Shown: piece by piece, positions 23,851 to 34,261 of the stretch
How the letters are laid out: each line of letters begins with the position of its first letter
Position numbering within the stretch: the stretch's first letter is position 1
Source of the DNA: Humulus lupulus
Taxonomy: Eukaryota > Streptophyta > Magnoliopsida > Rosales > Cannabaceae
DNA length: 64,000 bases
Direction of reading: 5' to 3'
Assembly: GCF_963169125.1 (NCBI RefSeq)
Contig: NC_084801.1
Span: 78,309,696-78,373,695, forward strand
The notes under the pieces: generated by a model
What the model saw: only the letters and a program-made list of their open reading frames with translations
Databases searched by the model: none
What the model was told of the DNA's origin: nothing
Program-made: the position numbers and the translations under genes

Positions 23851-25184
23851 AAACGAAGACCATGGGGTTAGTGCCAATAGAATTCTTGGAAAAACCAAGT
23901 ATAGAAGAAGCCAGGACGGAGGTCGAGATGATCGACACCAGGCCGACCTGGATGACCCCCATCCTTGTGTATCTTGTCGAGGGAAAGATACCTGAAGGGC
24001 GTAATGATGTGCGGCGAGTTCTGTATCAAGCTCCCAGGTATACTATAGTAGATGGGGTGTTATACTGACATGGGCACTCCCTACCTCTCCTACGATGTGT
24101 TCTTCCAGACGAAGCAAAGGCCATTCTGCAGGAAGTGCATGAGGGTTTTTGCGGAGATCACACTGGGGGGAAAATCTTGGCCTTAAAGATCCTGAGGTAA
24201 GGATATTACTGGCCTACTCTGTCCAAGGACTCGATCTCATACGTGAAGAAGTGCGACAAGTGCCAGCAATTCGCCACGGTTGCCCGAGCTCCCCCAGTCG
24301 AGCTAAAGAAGATCTCGTCCCCATGGCCGTTTGTAGTTTAGGGGATCGACTTGGTTGGCGCCCTCCCTACTGCAAAAGGCGAGGTCCGTTACGCCGTGGT
24401 GGCCATCGACTACTTTACGAAGTGGGCTGAGGCAGAACCTTTGGCCACGATAACTTCCAAAAAAGTCCTTGACTTCGTGGTTAAGAGCATTATCTGCCAA
24501 TTCGGGCTGCCCAAGAAGATTGTTTCCGACAATGGGACTCAGTTCGACAGCGACCTATTTACCGAGTTTTGTGAGAGGTACGGAATTGTGAAAAGTTTCT
24601 CCTCCGTGGCCTATCCTCAGGCGAACGGCCAGGTCGAGGCTGTCAACAAGACTCTCAAGGCGAGCCTCAAGAAGAGACTAGACGAGGCGAAGGGGGTCTG
24701 GCCAGAACAGCTCCCCCAGGTTCTCTGGGCATACCGGACCTCGCATCGGACTCCTACGGGTCATACTCCTTTTTGCTTGACCTTCGGGAGTGAGGTAGTC
24801 CTCCCTGTGGAGATCAAGGTACTTTCGCATAGGATCTAGTCATACGACCAGGATCGCAACCACGAGCTACTTTGCACTTCCTTAGACTTGATTGATGAAA
24901 GACGAGAAGATTCGCAACTCCAGCTCGCCCATTATCAGCAGAAGATCACTCGCTATTTCAACTCAAAAGTCAAGAAGCGCGCCTTTAGCGTTGGCGACCT
25001 GGTCCTCAGAAGAGTTTTCTTGGCCGGAAAGGATCCCAAAGATGGAGTATTGGGACCGAACTGGGAAGAACCATATCAAGTCATCGAGGTCATTAAGGAG
25101 GGAACTTATAAGTTAGCTCGTCTTCATGGAGGGGCAGTCCCACGGACCTGGAACGCCATCCATTTGAAGAGATATTATCAATGA
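23851..25184 (+). pseudogene. Tat integrase
   Basis: Same frame as RT with stops at 24066-24068, 24196-24198 (LR*GYYWP, Gln expected), near 24339 (V*GIDLVG, TGG to TAG) and 24837-24839. The zinc-binding region includes HEGFCGDHTGG and CDKCQQF. Core: GIDLVGALPT (first Asp), VSDNGTQFDS (second Asp), ANGQVEAVNKTLK (Glu), so the D,D,E triad is kept. The C-terminal part (24888-25184) has KRAFSVGDLVLRRV and the ending RTWNAIHLKRYYQ. It would insert the DNA copy into the genome. Confidence 0.9.
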
Positions 25185-25327
25185 TTCACTTGTAAGGCCT
25201 AAAAGGCCATTTTTTATGTATTAAGCAATGAGAATTAACTTTTTGTTTATATTTGTACATGTTTTCAAGTGTAATCTAAAGTAACCATGAAAGACCCTTT
25301 CCCAGTTACTTGGGGGGCATATGGTAC

Positions 25328-26022
25328 CTGGATATAACCAGGTCGCCTTAATGACTTAGAAGTTGATTCATATCGATTGATTGTTGTTTTTCTTAACAAA
25401 CGTGAGATATTGATAAGGACTAACACGAACTAAGTCCTATCCTGGATTTAACCAGGTCACCTCATAAAACTTAGAAGTTGACTTAAATCGATTGATTGTT
25501 GCTTTTCTTAAAGAGCACGAGATATTGATAAAAGTTAACACGAACTAAGTTTTCAAATTAAGTTACAACCGGGTCATAAAACTTAGAAGTTGACTTAAAT
25601 CGATTGATTGTTGCTTTTCTTAAAGAGCACGAGATATTGATAAAAGTTAACACGAACTAAGTATTCAAATTAAGTTCCTGGATACAACCAGGTCATAAAA
25701 CTTAGAAGTTGACTTAAATCGATTGATTGTTGATTTTCTTAAAGAGCACGAGATATTGATAAAAGTTCACACGAACTAAGTTTTCAAATTAAGTTCCTGG
25801 ATACAACCAGGTCATAAAACTTAAAAGTTGACTTAAATCGATTGATTGTTGCTTTTCTTAAAGAGCACGAGATATTGATAAAAGTTAACACGAACTAAGT
25901 TCTCAAATTAAGTTCCTGGATACAACCAGGTCATAAAGCTTGGAACTTAATTTAAATTGATTGATTGTTGTTCTTCCTAAAGAGCACGAGATATTGATAG
26001 AAGCTAACGCGAACTAAGTTTT
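25328..26022 (+). repeat. Tandem array, 6 copies of ~119 bp
   Basis: Six direct repeats in the 3' untranslated region of the Tat element. Each carries CCTGGATACAACCAGGTC, then GAAGTTGACTTAAATCGATT, GAGATATTGATAAAAG and CACGAACTAAG. The anchor CGATTGA occurs at 25374, 25489, 25601, 25720 and 25839, and a one-base variant at 25958, giving periods of 115, 112, 119, 119 and 119. The first and last copies are the most diverged, as expected for an array growing from the middle. Confidence 0.95.
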
Positions 26023-26128
26023 TGAAAAAAAAATTATAACTGAAATGCGTAGAGGCAAAAGGGAGTTAACCAATTTAAATGTAAAAATTAATTGTCTCGA
26101 GGTGGGAACACCTCATGCAAAGGTTACA

Positions 26129-26151
26129 AATAATAATAATAATAATAATAA
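26129..26151. repeat. AAT microsatellite
   Basis: About seven AAT units between the tandem array and the antisense gene's 3' end. Confidence 0.95.
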
Positions 26152-26225
26152 GAATGAAAGAGTGGGGGCAGAATGGAAAGGCCCTAGGTTCCACCGGTTG
26201 GCCCCTTGGAGGTCGCCGTCTCGCC

Positions 26226-26662
26226 CTACTCAGCTGCGCCAGAGATTTCCCCGGCCTCGAAAGGTGCTTCTTTCTCAAGGCGAGCTTTCAACTTCTCCAG
26301 CAAGGGCTCCCAGACGTCCGCTGCCAAGAAGGAGAAGTCGGCGTCTTGATTATAGGCCCAGAAATGGTAGAACATGTCCTCCATGGCGGTGCCTGAAGTT
26401 GCCTGCTCGGCCTCCAGGGCGGCCTTAGCCTCAGCCTTCGCAGTATCCAGGTCTGCTCGCGAAGCAGCGAGGGCGGCTTTGGTGGTCTCGAGCTCTTGTA
26501 GCTTGGGACGGACCTCTTCCAGCTCGGCCTGCGCGGCCGCCAGGGCGTCATAGCCGTCTGCAAGGAGGTCTGGTGGTTGGCCACAACCGCCTGGTGCTCG
26601 CTCCTCATCTCCTCGAGCTGGGCCTTGGTCCTGGCTATGCTTCGATGAAGGGAAATGGCACT
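26226..26662 (-). pseudogene. Antisense Tat gene, putative last exon (coiled coil)
   Basis: On the strand opposite to gag-pol. Acceptor CTTCGCAG is at 26670-26663; the exon opens SAISLHRSIARTKAQLEEM. A frameshift near 26570 leads into ALAAAQAELEEVRPKLQELE...KAEAKAALEAEQA, a heptad-rich coiled coil, and the frame ends FEAGEISGAAE before TAG at about 26226. Low-complexity Ala/Glu/Lys content is unlike gag-pol. The preceding intron (26765-26663, 103 bp, GTAAGC...CGCAG) is predicted by eye. Function unknown; such coiled-coil tails follow the 'putative gypsy type transposon' domain in similar plant proteins (family name from memory). Confidence 0.6.
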
Positions 26663-26765
26663 CTGCGAAGACAGAGAGACACATGCCTTAGAAAAAAAAA
26701 GGGAGAAAGAAAAAATAGGGCAAGGCATGATAATCAAAAGCCATAAAAGGGTGGGTTCAGCTTAC

Positions 26766-27237
26766 CGTTAGGGCCATGCCCAATGAAGACTCCAACACGC
26801 CCACCGGGCTCCTGGTTTCGATGGCCCTGAGCTCCTTCTCGTTGAACTTGTAGATGTGGCTGACGGCGTAGTTCGCCGACTCATACACCATCCCCCGGAA
26901 GGCCTCTGGAATCTTCTCCAGGTCCTAGGTATCAACCGGGATGCGCACCTCGGAGGTTGAAATTTCCGAAGTCCCGAGCTCCACCCCTGTGTCCCGGGCG
27001 AAGGCCGGAGCCCACAGAGGTGTTGGGGGCATGCTGCTCCCCCTGCAACAAGAGGAATAGTTTCCAGGACCTGGGCGGCTCGAGGCTGCTCTTTCTCCTT
27101 TGCAGGAGACTTGGTTGGGGTCCCGGTGGTTTTCTTTGAAGTCTGGAGCTTCTTCATTTTGGGCCCAGAGGCCCCGGCTATGGGATTCCCCCCGGCGAAC
27201 GCAGCTCGTAGACTCCCCCCGGGCTGAGGCATCTCCT
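26766..27237 (-). pseudogene. Antisense Tat gene, putative internal exon
   Basis: Acceptor TTTTGACAG at 27246-27238, donor GTAAGC from 26765. It begins EEMPQPGGSLRAAFAGG with a basic stretch (KMKKLQTSKKTTGTPTKSP). After a frameshift near 27000 and one stop, the other frame gives DLEKIPEAFRGMVYESANYA and VGVLESSLGMALT before the donor. The switch of frame shows decay. Confidence 0.55.
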
Positions 27238-27348
27238 CTGTCAAAACAAAGATACGGTTAGTACACAAGTTAGCAGCCATTCAAAAACAAAAACAAAGGG
27301 GGAAATGAGAAATTCAAGTATATATATATATACTAAAAGGGATCCTAC

Positions 27349-28138
27349 CCCCCGAGCTTGAAGAAGAACCTATGGTTACGACCATCGGCCCCGGAGCTCC
27401 TGCGGGAGAATCTAAGTTGATTATTTCCCAAGCTGGCGCAAGTTCTGGATTCGACTCTGGTTCCGGGCAAGATTCTTCTACATATTGCCTAAGTCATGGA
27501 GCTACGGCACCCCTCCGGAGTGATGGCCATGACCGAAGGTTAGTCCCATACTCCTCAAATAGGATCGACCTAAAGGCTAGGGTGTTATCTACAACTACGG
27601 TACCCCTAGAGTGGCTATCTTGGTAATCCAGCACGAGCTGGTCGACATAGTGGAGCAGGGTTGTATACAGGTCCGGATCACGTCGGTGGCATTGGACGAT
27701 CTGTTTGGGATTATACCTAGCTAGCTGGGAGTCAGCGGTAGCCCTATCTAAATTCCTAAACATATAAGAGTCACCTTGGCCAAAAGGACCCGCGGCTCCT
27801 TCGGACTGGATCCTCTCCTCCTCCGTTCTCTGGGCGACCTCCAACGCCTGCTTCCTGTTCCTCACAAGGGGCACTTCGTCCTCCTCTTCCTCCTCATCTT
27901 CATCCCCTCCGACCTCCTCTGCAATGATAGGCCTGGTGTCACGAGTGGGGGGGAGCGCCCGGAACCTCCTTAGGTTCAGAGTCTGATTTGGGAAATTCAG
28001 CTTACAGGCCACCATCGTCTCCTCTGTCACGAGCACACGGTAATCCTTTTCACTGGGGGGCAAGCCCGCCAGTGTCTCGTACTGCGCCCCGAGGGTCACA
28101 GATTTCTCTGTCCTTGCGAAGTTAGCTGCAGGATTAAT
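27349..28138 (-). pseudogene. Antisense Tat gene, putative internal exon (acidic)
   Basis: Acceptor CTGACTTAG at 28147-28139. The main frame (28138-27494) reads INPAANFARTEKSVTLGAQYETLAGLP, then a strongly acidic tract (GGDEDEEEEEDEVP, about 27865-27910), then YHR-like and LHYVDQLVLDY patches. A frameshift near 27495 leads to YVEESCPEPESNPELAPAWE, ending before a donor-like GTAGGA at 27348. The intron to the next exon would be 111 bp. No known catalytic motif seen. Confidence 0.6.
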
Positions 28139-28209
28139 CTAAGTCAGAAAGGGATACAAGAGGAGCTAAATGGTACTTAACTTACGAGCTAAGGTTGAAA
28201 AGCACTTAC

Positions 28210-29113
28210 GAGGACGATTGAAGTAGTGGAGCTCGCAGTTTCGGAACCCCGTCGACATAAAGAATTGATCTTTGAAGTCGTTGGGGTGGCTGGGCAGCTC
28301 GATGGCCGCAGCCGTGTTGGGGAACCGGGTTAAGTAGTAAAACCCGTCGCCTCACCCCCGTTGCTCCGGGCTAGCCTTGAGGCAGAAAAAATACAAAATG
28401 TCTGCAGGAGTGGGGACCTCCCACTCCTGTTTCAAGAATAAATATCTTAACCCCGCCAACAGCCGATAAAAGTTGGGTGGGAGCTGGAATGAGGCCAACC
28501 TCACGTAATTGAGGAAATCAGCGAAGTACTGATCCAACGGGAGGAAGGCCCCCGCCTTAAAATGCTCATCGCTCCAGGCCGAGAATTCCTCGTCAAGCGG
28601 CGCGTAGCTCCTCTCGCCCTCTGCGGGAGGTCAGGCAATCATGGATCCTCTCCCCAGCCCGATGTTATAGGAGAGGAATATTTTGTTGACCCTTGCCTGG
28701 TCAGTGATCTTTGAAACGATCCTCTCCGCCTCAAAGAACGCGTCGGGAGCCACCTCAAGCTCTTGTTCCACAGCAGGCCCGATGTTGGGGATCGGGGATT
28801 CGGCCATTACCTCCTTTCCTTTGTCTTGTCGGGAGGACGAGCTTCCTACAGGCTTCTTGGGGGCATTCTTCTTGGGTCCTATCTGGTCGCCTAGCGAACA
28901 AAAAGAATAAATTTTTAGAAGAAGGCGACTTAAAAATGGAGAACAATTTGTTTCCTTGACACGTGCTGAGGTAAGCCCAGCTCGTGGAGAGTGAGACCAC
29001 GCGGTTCTATGAACACGCGCCTGTGCTCCCAACAGATCCCCGATTACTCGGAATTCGTGTGTCAGGAGGGTCAGGTTAGAATTTTTCCTTGGAGGGAAAG
29101 TTCCAATAGGCAA
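28210..29113 (-). pseudogene. Antisense Tat gene, putative exon with the conserved domain
   Basis: One continuous frame with TGA at 28631-28633 and 28352-28354. It reads FPPRKNSNLTLLTHEFRVIG near the start, FFEAERIVSKITDQARVNKI, then LDQYFADFLNYVRLASFQLP, NFYRLLAGLRYLFLKQ and GFYYLTRFPNTAAAIELP, ending in NRPR at a canonical donor GTAAGT (28209). The pattern resembles the plant 'putative gypsy type transposon' domain (Transposase_28-like, from memory). A possible extra intron lies at about 28966-28891 (acceptor CGCTAG). The 5' edge looks like an acceptor (CTTCACAG near 29135), and there is no ATG at the start, so an upstream exon is likely. Confidence 0.6.
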
Positions 29114-29600
29114 GAAAGGAAAAACCGCCTGTGAAGCGTGTCCCGTAAGCTACCCGGATTTGCACCCAAAATACTGGATATTTTGATCTAATATCCCAAA
29201 AATCCTACCCAGAGATTTTCCCCAGTAAATGCATCCTGTAATCCATGCTCCTAAACAATTTCCTACTACAAACAATACCTTAACCTAAAAGGCTTTCACC
29301 CTTCATGCCCACAAAACCCAGCAAACCCTTGCATGTGGCTACAGTAAATATTTACCTAAGCTACAGTGAAAAATAATTTCAAGACATGCACAGTCAGGAG
29401 ACTTACAGAGTGTTTGGCTGAAAAGGGGATGAAGGTATCGCCTGGGTTGGGGCTTCGTCGAAGTAGTTGGTTCCAAGGCTTCAAAGGAGTCCTTGCACCT
29501 GAGTTTCTGGAAAGCCGAAGGTGGTATCTGGAAAGAGGAAAAGGGGGGATTTTTGAGAGCAAGAAGAAGAGGGAAATTTCTGAAAAATTTCAGATAAACG
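29114..29600 (-). other. Putative 5' exon/leader of the antisense Tat gene
   Basis: Lies between the minus-strand TATA box (29627-29637) and the first clear exon. Donor-like GTAAGT is at about 29405-29400 on the minus strand. Short frames (29356-29562 and 29339-29689) have no recognisable domain. Assignment rests only on the promoter and splice-like signals. Confidence 0.35.
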
Positions 29601-29626
29601 GGTGGCCAAAGTGTAAGGTGGCCACC

Positions 29627-29637
29627 CCTTTTATATA
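29627..29637 (-). promoter_or_regulatory. TATA box for the antisense Tat gene
   Basis: Minus-strand TATATAAAAGG is a near-consensus plant TATA box. Initiation 25-35 bases on would be at about 29595-29605, upstream of all antisense exons. It is followed by a GGTGGCC...GGCCACC inverted repeat (about 29601-29627). Confidence 0.55.
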
Positions 29638-29883
29638 CATGAAGGGCCACGTGGGGAGGACTGTTGGATTGCCCTGATGTGGGATCCAAGGCCCTCCACT
29701 CGAAAGACGAAACGACGGCTGGGCATAGGCTAGGCCATTAAATGCGGTTCTCGGAAGACGTACCGTCACCAACCATGATGTTCCACGTATTCGGCGCCTG
29801 CGTAGAATGTGGAATATGAAGAGTTCATGGGGAAGCCTAAAAGCCCCTACTGTGGCCCTACACGATGTCGTGTACCACGAGCA

Positions 29884-29900
29884 GAGGCTTGGGGGGCAGA
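29884..29900 (+). other. Polypurine tract of the Tat element
   Basis: GAGGCTTGGGGGGCAGA directly precedes the 3' LTR, on the + strand as expected. Confidence 0.85.
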
Positions 29901-30658
29901 TGTACGCCCTGATTTTCCCACGGGCTGATTAAGGAGCTGAGATACTGCCTAATCATGACTACCACGTGGACATCCCCAAGAACGGAGCTGCCGTCATAAG
30001 ATCCTACCTCCTTAGCTCGAGGTAACCCAAGGGTTCGCGAAGATTGCTTAAGGACTGAGTCTGGACTCTGAAGACCACAAGTCGAGGGAATCATCCAGCT
30101 CGTGGTACGGGCTTGACTTGGAGGCTGTGACCTCTAATAAAGTCAACCACGCAAGGTAAACGTGCATATATCAGACATCACGTGTCTGATATACCCCTGG
30201 CTTCTCGGACACGCAGCAGGAACGTGCGTATTCAGACACCCACGACTGGGTTGGGCCGTGCAGCCCATTACCCCCTTTACCTATTGATTTGACCACACTA
30301 ATGTGTCAGGTTTAGGAATTAATCATGAATGTCACAGAGTTGACATGATAGGTAAGAAGGTCACGGGATGACCTTCTTACCAACTCCCAGGTGCCTTCTC
30401 CTATAAATATGGATACCTTGGGAGTTAATAGAGGTTGGATTCTCTATTGTAAGAAATACCCTGTAAAAGAATACCCAGTATATAGTAATAATACTGACTA
30501 GTGGAGTAGAAGGATTTTTAACCTTTGAACCACTTAAAAAACGTATTTTGTGTCACCATTCCATTTCCAAGATCATTCATCTATTTCGGTTCAACATAAG
30601 CACTAATCCCTTTCTCTTTCTTTTCTTAATTACCTGTTGGCGAAGAACCGCGTCAACA
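29901..30658 (+). repeat. 3' LTR of the Tat element
   Basis: 758 bp, same length as the 5' LTR, with about 23 base differences and no indels noted. TSD AACGC follows at 30659-30663. Confidence 0.93.
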
Positions 30659-30663
30659 AACGC

Positions 30664-30925
30664 AAAACATAAACACAATAAATCATACTCTCCTTAATGA
30701 TAATAACCATATATACTCGATACCCCCAAACTTAATTTAAGCATTGTCCTCAATGTGTCAAAATATAAATATAAATTAAAATTGACAAGAGTTTAGAGTT
30801 TAGAATGGTCGTACCTCGATATGGTGCATTGCTAAGAGAGTAAAAGATACAACGAACAAAAATTAAATCGCACATAAAACAAAAAAAAAACAAATAAAAC
30901 ACAACTTATGAAGATCAAATAGGAA
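30664..30925 (-). other. Athila A sequence downstream of integrase
   Basis: AT-rich non-coding stretch continuous with 17574-18091 across the Tat insertion. A CCCCCAAACTT block near 30723-30733 resembles the polypurine-tract complement. No envelope-like frame is present in this element. Confidence 0.7.
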
Positions 30926-31867
30926 TCAAAGAGCATGGTAAACAGGGTCCTCAAGCAGGATCTCATCTACTTCATCGGTTTTTAACTCTAAGAATGGTTT
31001 TAATTTTTGTCCATTAACTTTAAATATATAACCATTTTTAAGATTTTCAATTTCAATAGCTTCATGTGGAAAAACAATACGAACAATGTAAGGACCGGAC
31101 CACCTAGAGCATAACATTCCCGGGAATAAATGCAAACGAGAGTTGTATAAAAGGACTTTCTAACCTGGAGAAAAATCTTTTCTCAAAATATTTTTGTCTT
31201 GGTAATATTTCATACGATCCTTATACTTTTTTGAATAGTTATATGCATCATTCCTAATTTCATTTAGTTTATTTAGTTGAAGCTTTCGTTTCTCACCTGC
31301 CTTGTCTAAAGAAAAATTTAATTTCTTAATAGCCCAAAAGGCTCTATTTTCTAACTCAACAGGTAAGTGACATGCCTTCCCATACACAAGTCTGTAGGGT
31401 GACATGCCAATGGGTGTTTTGTACGCGGTACAATATGCCCATAATGCATCAGTGAGTCTTAAGGACCAATCTTTCCTAGTTGGATTCACAGTTTTTTCTA
31501 AAATGTGCTTAACTTCCCTATTAGACACGTAAACTTGACCACTAGTTTGTGGGTGATATGGTGTTGAGACTTTATGTGTAATGCCATATTGTATCATCAA
31601 ATGTTCAAATGGCTTATTACAAAAGTGTGTAGAGTTATCACTAATTATAGCACGTGGTGAACCAAAACGGGAAAATATATTTTCTTTCAAAAACCAAAGC
31701 ACAACTTTGTGGTCATTAGTGTGGCATGGAATAGCTTCAACCCATTTAGACACATAATCAACTCCAACAAGAATATAAAGATAACCAAAAGAGTTAGGAA
31801 ATGGTCCCATAAAATCAATGCCCCAAACATCAAATATGTCAATAATAAGAATAGGATTTAAAGGCAT
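30926..31867 (-). pseudogene. pol: Athila A integrase core and C-terminus
   Basis: Core on the minus strand: [20 protein letters not shown] (first Asp), [16 protein letters not shown] (second Asp), then [20 protein letters not shown]. The third catalytic residue, normally Glu after GQV/A, is Tyr here, so the active site is lost. A TAG at 31158-31160 (PG*K, Gln expected) precedes the C-terminal domain with the RWSGPY motif (30926-31135). At 31867 the gene meets the solo LTR; the zinc-binding half lies at 32756-32930. Confidence 0.9.
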
Positions 31868-32750
31868 TGTTTACCGAGTTTTTCGGAAACGAATACAGAC
31901 AAAATAATAAAAAGATAAGAACTGTAGAAGTGCAGAAATATAAATAGACAAATAATTTTTTTACGTGGTTCAGGCGTTAACGAACCCTAGTCCACGAGTC
32001 GATGTTATTATACTTGTAGAGAATTACAGTAAAATGGCTGGTGTAAAAGAACCTCACAAACTCACAGTGTTTCTCTCGAGTTCCTTAGAAGAAGACGAAG
32101 CTAGAGTGATTTTGGCAGAGCCCTTTCTATGTCCTCCCTCCCCTCTATCGCAAAATGAGGAGGTCTTTATAGCTAGAGTCTTTTGATTAGGATTTTACTC
32201 TGCCCCCATGAGTCTTAATTACACCAGCCATAAATAGGGGATACAATTACCGTAGTCGCCTGGCTACCAGGCTCTATGTGGGTATATTTACGTGAAAGTA
32301 TGGGGAATGCACAAAGGCAGCTGTCTTTTCCAGGCTGTCAGTGGAACAGTAGGCGAAATAGTACTTTTAGGCGTGCTGGGATGTGTGCGGCCTCGACCTG
32401 TCGGGCGTGTCAGGCGGGATCCTGTGTCAGGTGGATATCATTCCAACTATGCCTCCTCCATGACTCGACCGCTTGGTCTTCTTCCGTGCGAGACACGGAA
32501 CTGTATCCGCGAAGGTAACCTGAAGAGCTTCTCCTGGAAGGACCTTCCCCGAAGGATATCCCTTCGGGAGTCCGGGAGAATCGACGAGGTTCCGCGTCGC
32601 GGTTGCTTGAAAGAGTATGCTGGATACTAAACGGGAGGGGCAAAGCCTTTCTATCCATCCGCGAGCTCTGGTCACCTTTCGTGAAAGACTTTGATAATTC
32701 TGCTTCCCCGAGGCTATCCATTTAAACGCTATCCGGAAATCTGGATAACA
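31868..32750 (-). mobile_element. Solo LTR (family 1) inside Athila A integrase
   Basis: 883-bp insert with TGTTTACCGAG and GGATAACA ends and a perfect TSD, GGCAT (31863-31867 and 32751-32755). The flanking integrase reading frame joins cleanly when one TSD copy is removed. No interior is present, so it is a solo LTR. Ends and a TTCAGGC block match the solo LTR at 12419-13466. A TATAAAG on the minus strand near 32166-32172 suggests that minus is the sense direction. Open frames inside (32276-32630 +, 32410-32721 -) are not supported as genes. Confidence 0.9.
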
Positions 32751-32755
32751 GGCAT

Positions 32756-34260
32756 CATATTTCTTTTAGTTAAACTTCCTAATTTTTGGCAACGTTCACA
32801 AGCTTTACAATAAACATATGTATCATGAAAGATAGTAGGCCAATAAAATCCACATTGTAAAACTTTAGCAGCTGTTTTCTTACCACTAAAATGTCCCCCA
32901 CATGCATGATCGTGACAAAAAGATATGATTTTAGATTGGTCACAATTTGGAATGCATCTTCTAATTATTTGATCAGGATAGTATTTAAACAAGTACGGAT
33001 CATCCCAAAAAAAGTTTTTCACCTCAGAGTAAAATTTAGATTTATCATGCTTAGACCAATGAGAAGGTATTTGTTTAGTGACCAAATAATTAACAATATC
33101 AGCATACCAAGACAATGTAGAAACATGCATCAATTGTTCATCAGGAAAAGTTTCAGTGATAGGAGTAGAGTCATGTATAGTTTCAACAACTAATCTAGAT
33201 AAATGATCAGCAACAACATTTTCAGATCCCTTTTTATCACGTATTTCTAAGTCGAATTCTTGTAAAAGCAGGATCCAACGGATCAAACGAGACTTAGCAT
33301 CTTTTTTCGATAAGAGATATTTTAATGCAGCATGATCAGAATAAACAATAATTTTAGACCCTAACAAATAAGATCTAAATTTCTCCAATGCAAAAACAAT
33401 AGCAAGCAATTCTTTTTCGGTTGTGGAATAATTTAATTGAGCATCATTTAAAGTTTTGCTTGCATAGTAAATTACATGAGGTATTTTTTCAAGTCTTTGT
33501 CCTAAGACAGCACCTATAGCATAATCAGAAGCATCACACATTATTTCAAAAGGTATTTTCCAATCAGGAGGTCGAATAATGGGTGCAGTAGTCAACAAAT
33601 TTTTTAATTTTTGAAAGGCAACATGACAATTATTATCAAAGACAAAATCATTTTCTTTTCCAAGTAAATGGCATAAAGGCCGAGAAATTTTGCTAAAGTC
33701 TTTTATAAATCTTCTATAGAAACTGGCATGGCCTAAGAATGATCTAATTTCTTTCACAGTTTTAGGTGGGGGAAGTTTTGAAATAAGATCAACTTTTTCT
33801 TTATCAACTTCTATTCCCTCAGATGAGATTACATGACCTAAAACCATTCCTTTTTTAAACATAAAATGACATTTTTCCCAGTTAAGCACATGGTTTTTCT
33901 CTTTGCAACGAATCAAAACAAGTGAAAGATGGTGCAAACACTTATCAAAGGAGGAACCAAACATAGAAAAATCATCCATAAATAATTCAAGAAATCTTTC
34001 AACCATGTCAGAAAAAATTGAAATCATACACCTTTGAAAAGTCGCAGGTGCATTGCATAATCCAAAAGGCATACAACGATAGGCAAAAGTTTCAAAAGGA
34101 CATGTAAATGTAGTCTTTTCTTGATCTTCTGGGGCAATGGGGATTTGGTTATATCCTGAATACCCATCAAGAAAGCAATAATATGCATGGCCAGCTAATC
34201 GTTCAAGCATTTGATCAATAAAAGGTAATGGAAAATGGTCTTTTCTAGTAACATTATTCA
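32756..34260 (-). pseudogene. pol: Athila A reverse transcriptase, RNase H and integrase zinc domain
   Basis: Nearly intact 490-codon frame. [38 protein letters not shown] and catalytic FMDDFSMFG (about 33958-33984); MDDF is the Athila form. RNase [18 protein letters not shown] (about 33510-33560), [40 protein letters not shown] and VADHLSRL. The integrase zinc region has [15 protein letters not shown] and CKACERCQ. It runs into solo LTR sequence at 32750. A TAG at 34262-34264 (YR*LN, Lys expected) separates it from the upstream part of the same frame. Confidence 0.93.
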
Positions 34261-34261
34261 G

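Larger units (their letters stand above)
18097..30658 (+). mobile_element. Tat-lineage Ty3/Gypsy element, complete
   Basis: Complete 12,562-bp element with 758-bp LTRs (18097-18854, 29901-30658) starting TGTACGCCC and ending CGCGTCAACA, and a perfect TSD, AACGC (18092-18096 and 30659-30663). Gag begins 55 bases after the 5' LTR, then protease, RT, RNase H, a second RNase H and integrase, all on +. Between integrase and the 3' LTR lie a 119-bp tandem array and an antisense multi-exon gene. The second RNase H and the long 3' region place it in Tat. The absence of a large frame upstream of gag argues against Ogre. LTRs differ by about 23 substitutions (about 3%, hand count). Confidence 0.93.

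Noticed and set aside
26045..27139. Plus-strand frames at 26045-26428, 26115-26396 and 26957-27139
   Set aside because: Shadows of the antisense exons, lacking domain content; the minus-strand frames carry the coiled coil and splice sites.
18097..30658. Ogre assignment for the Tat element
   Set aside because: Ogre has a large extra frame between primer site and gag; here gag starts 55 bases after the LTR.
32276..32721. Overlapping frames on both strands in the 883-bp insert
   Set aside because: The insert is a solo LTR with a perfect TSD. Several mutually overlapping frames on both strands argue against any real gene.
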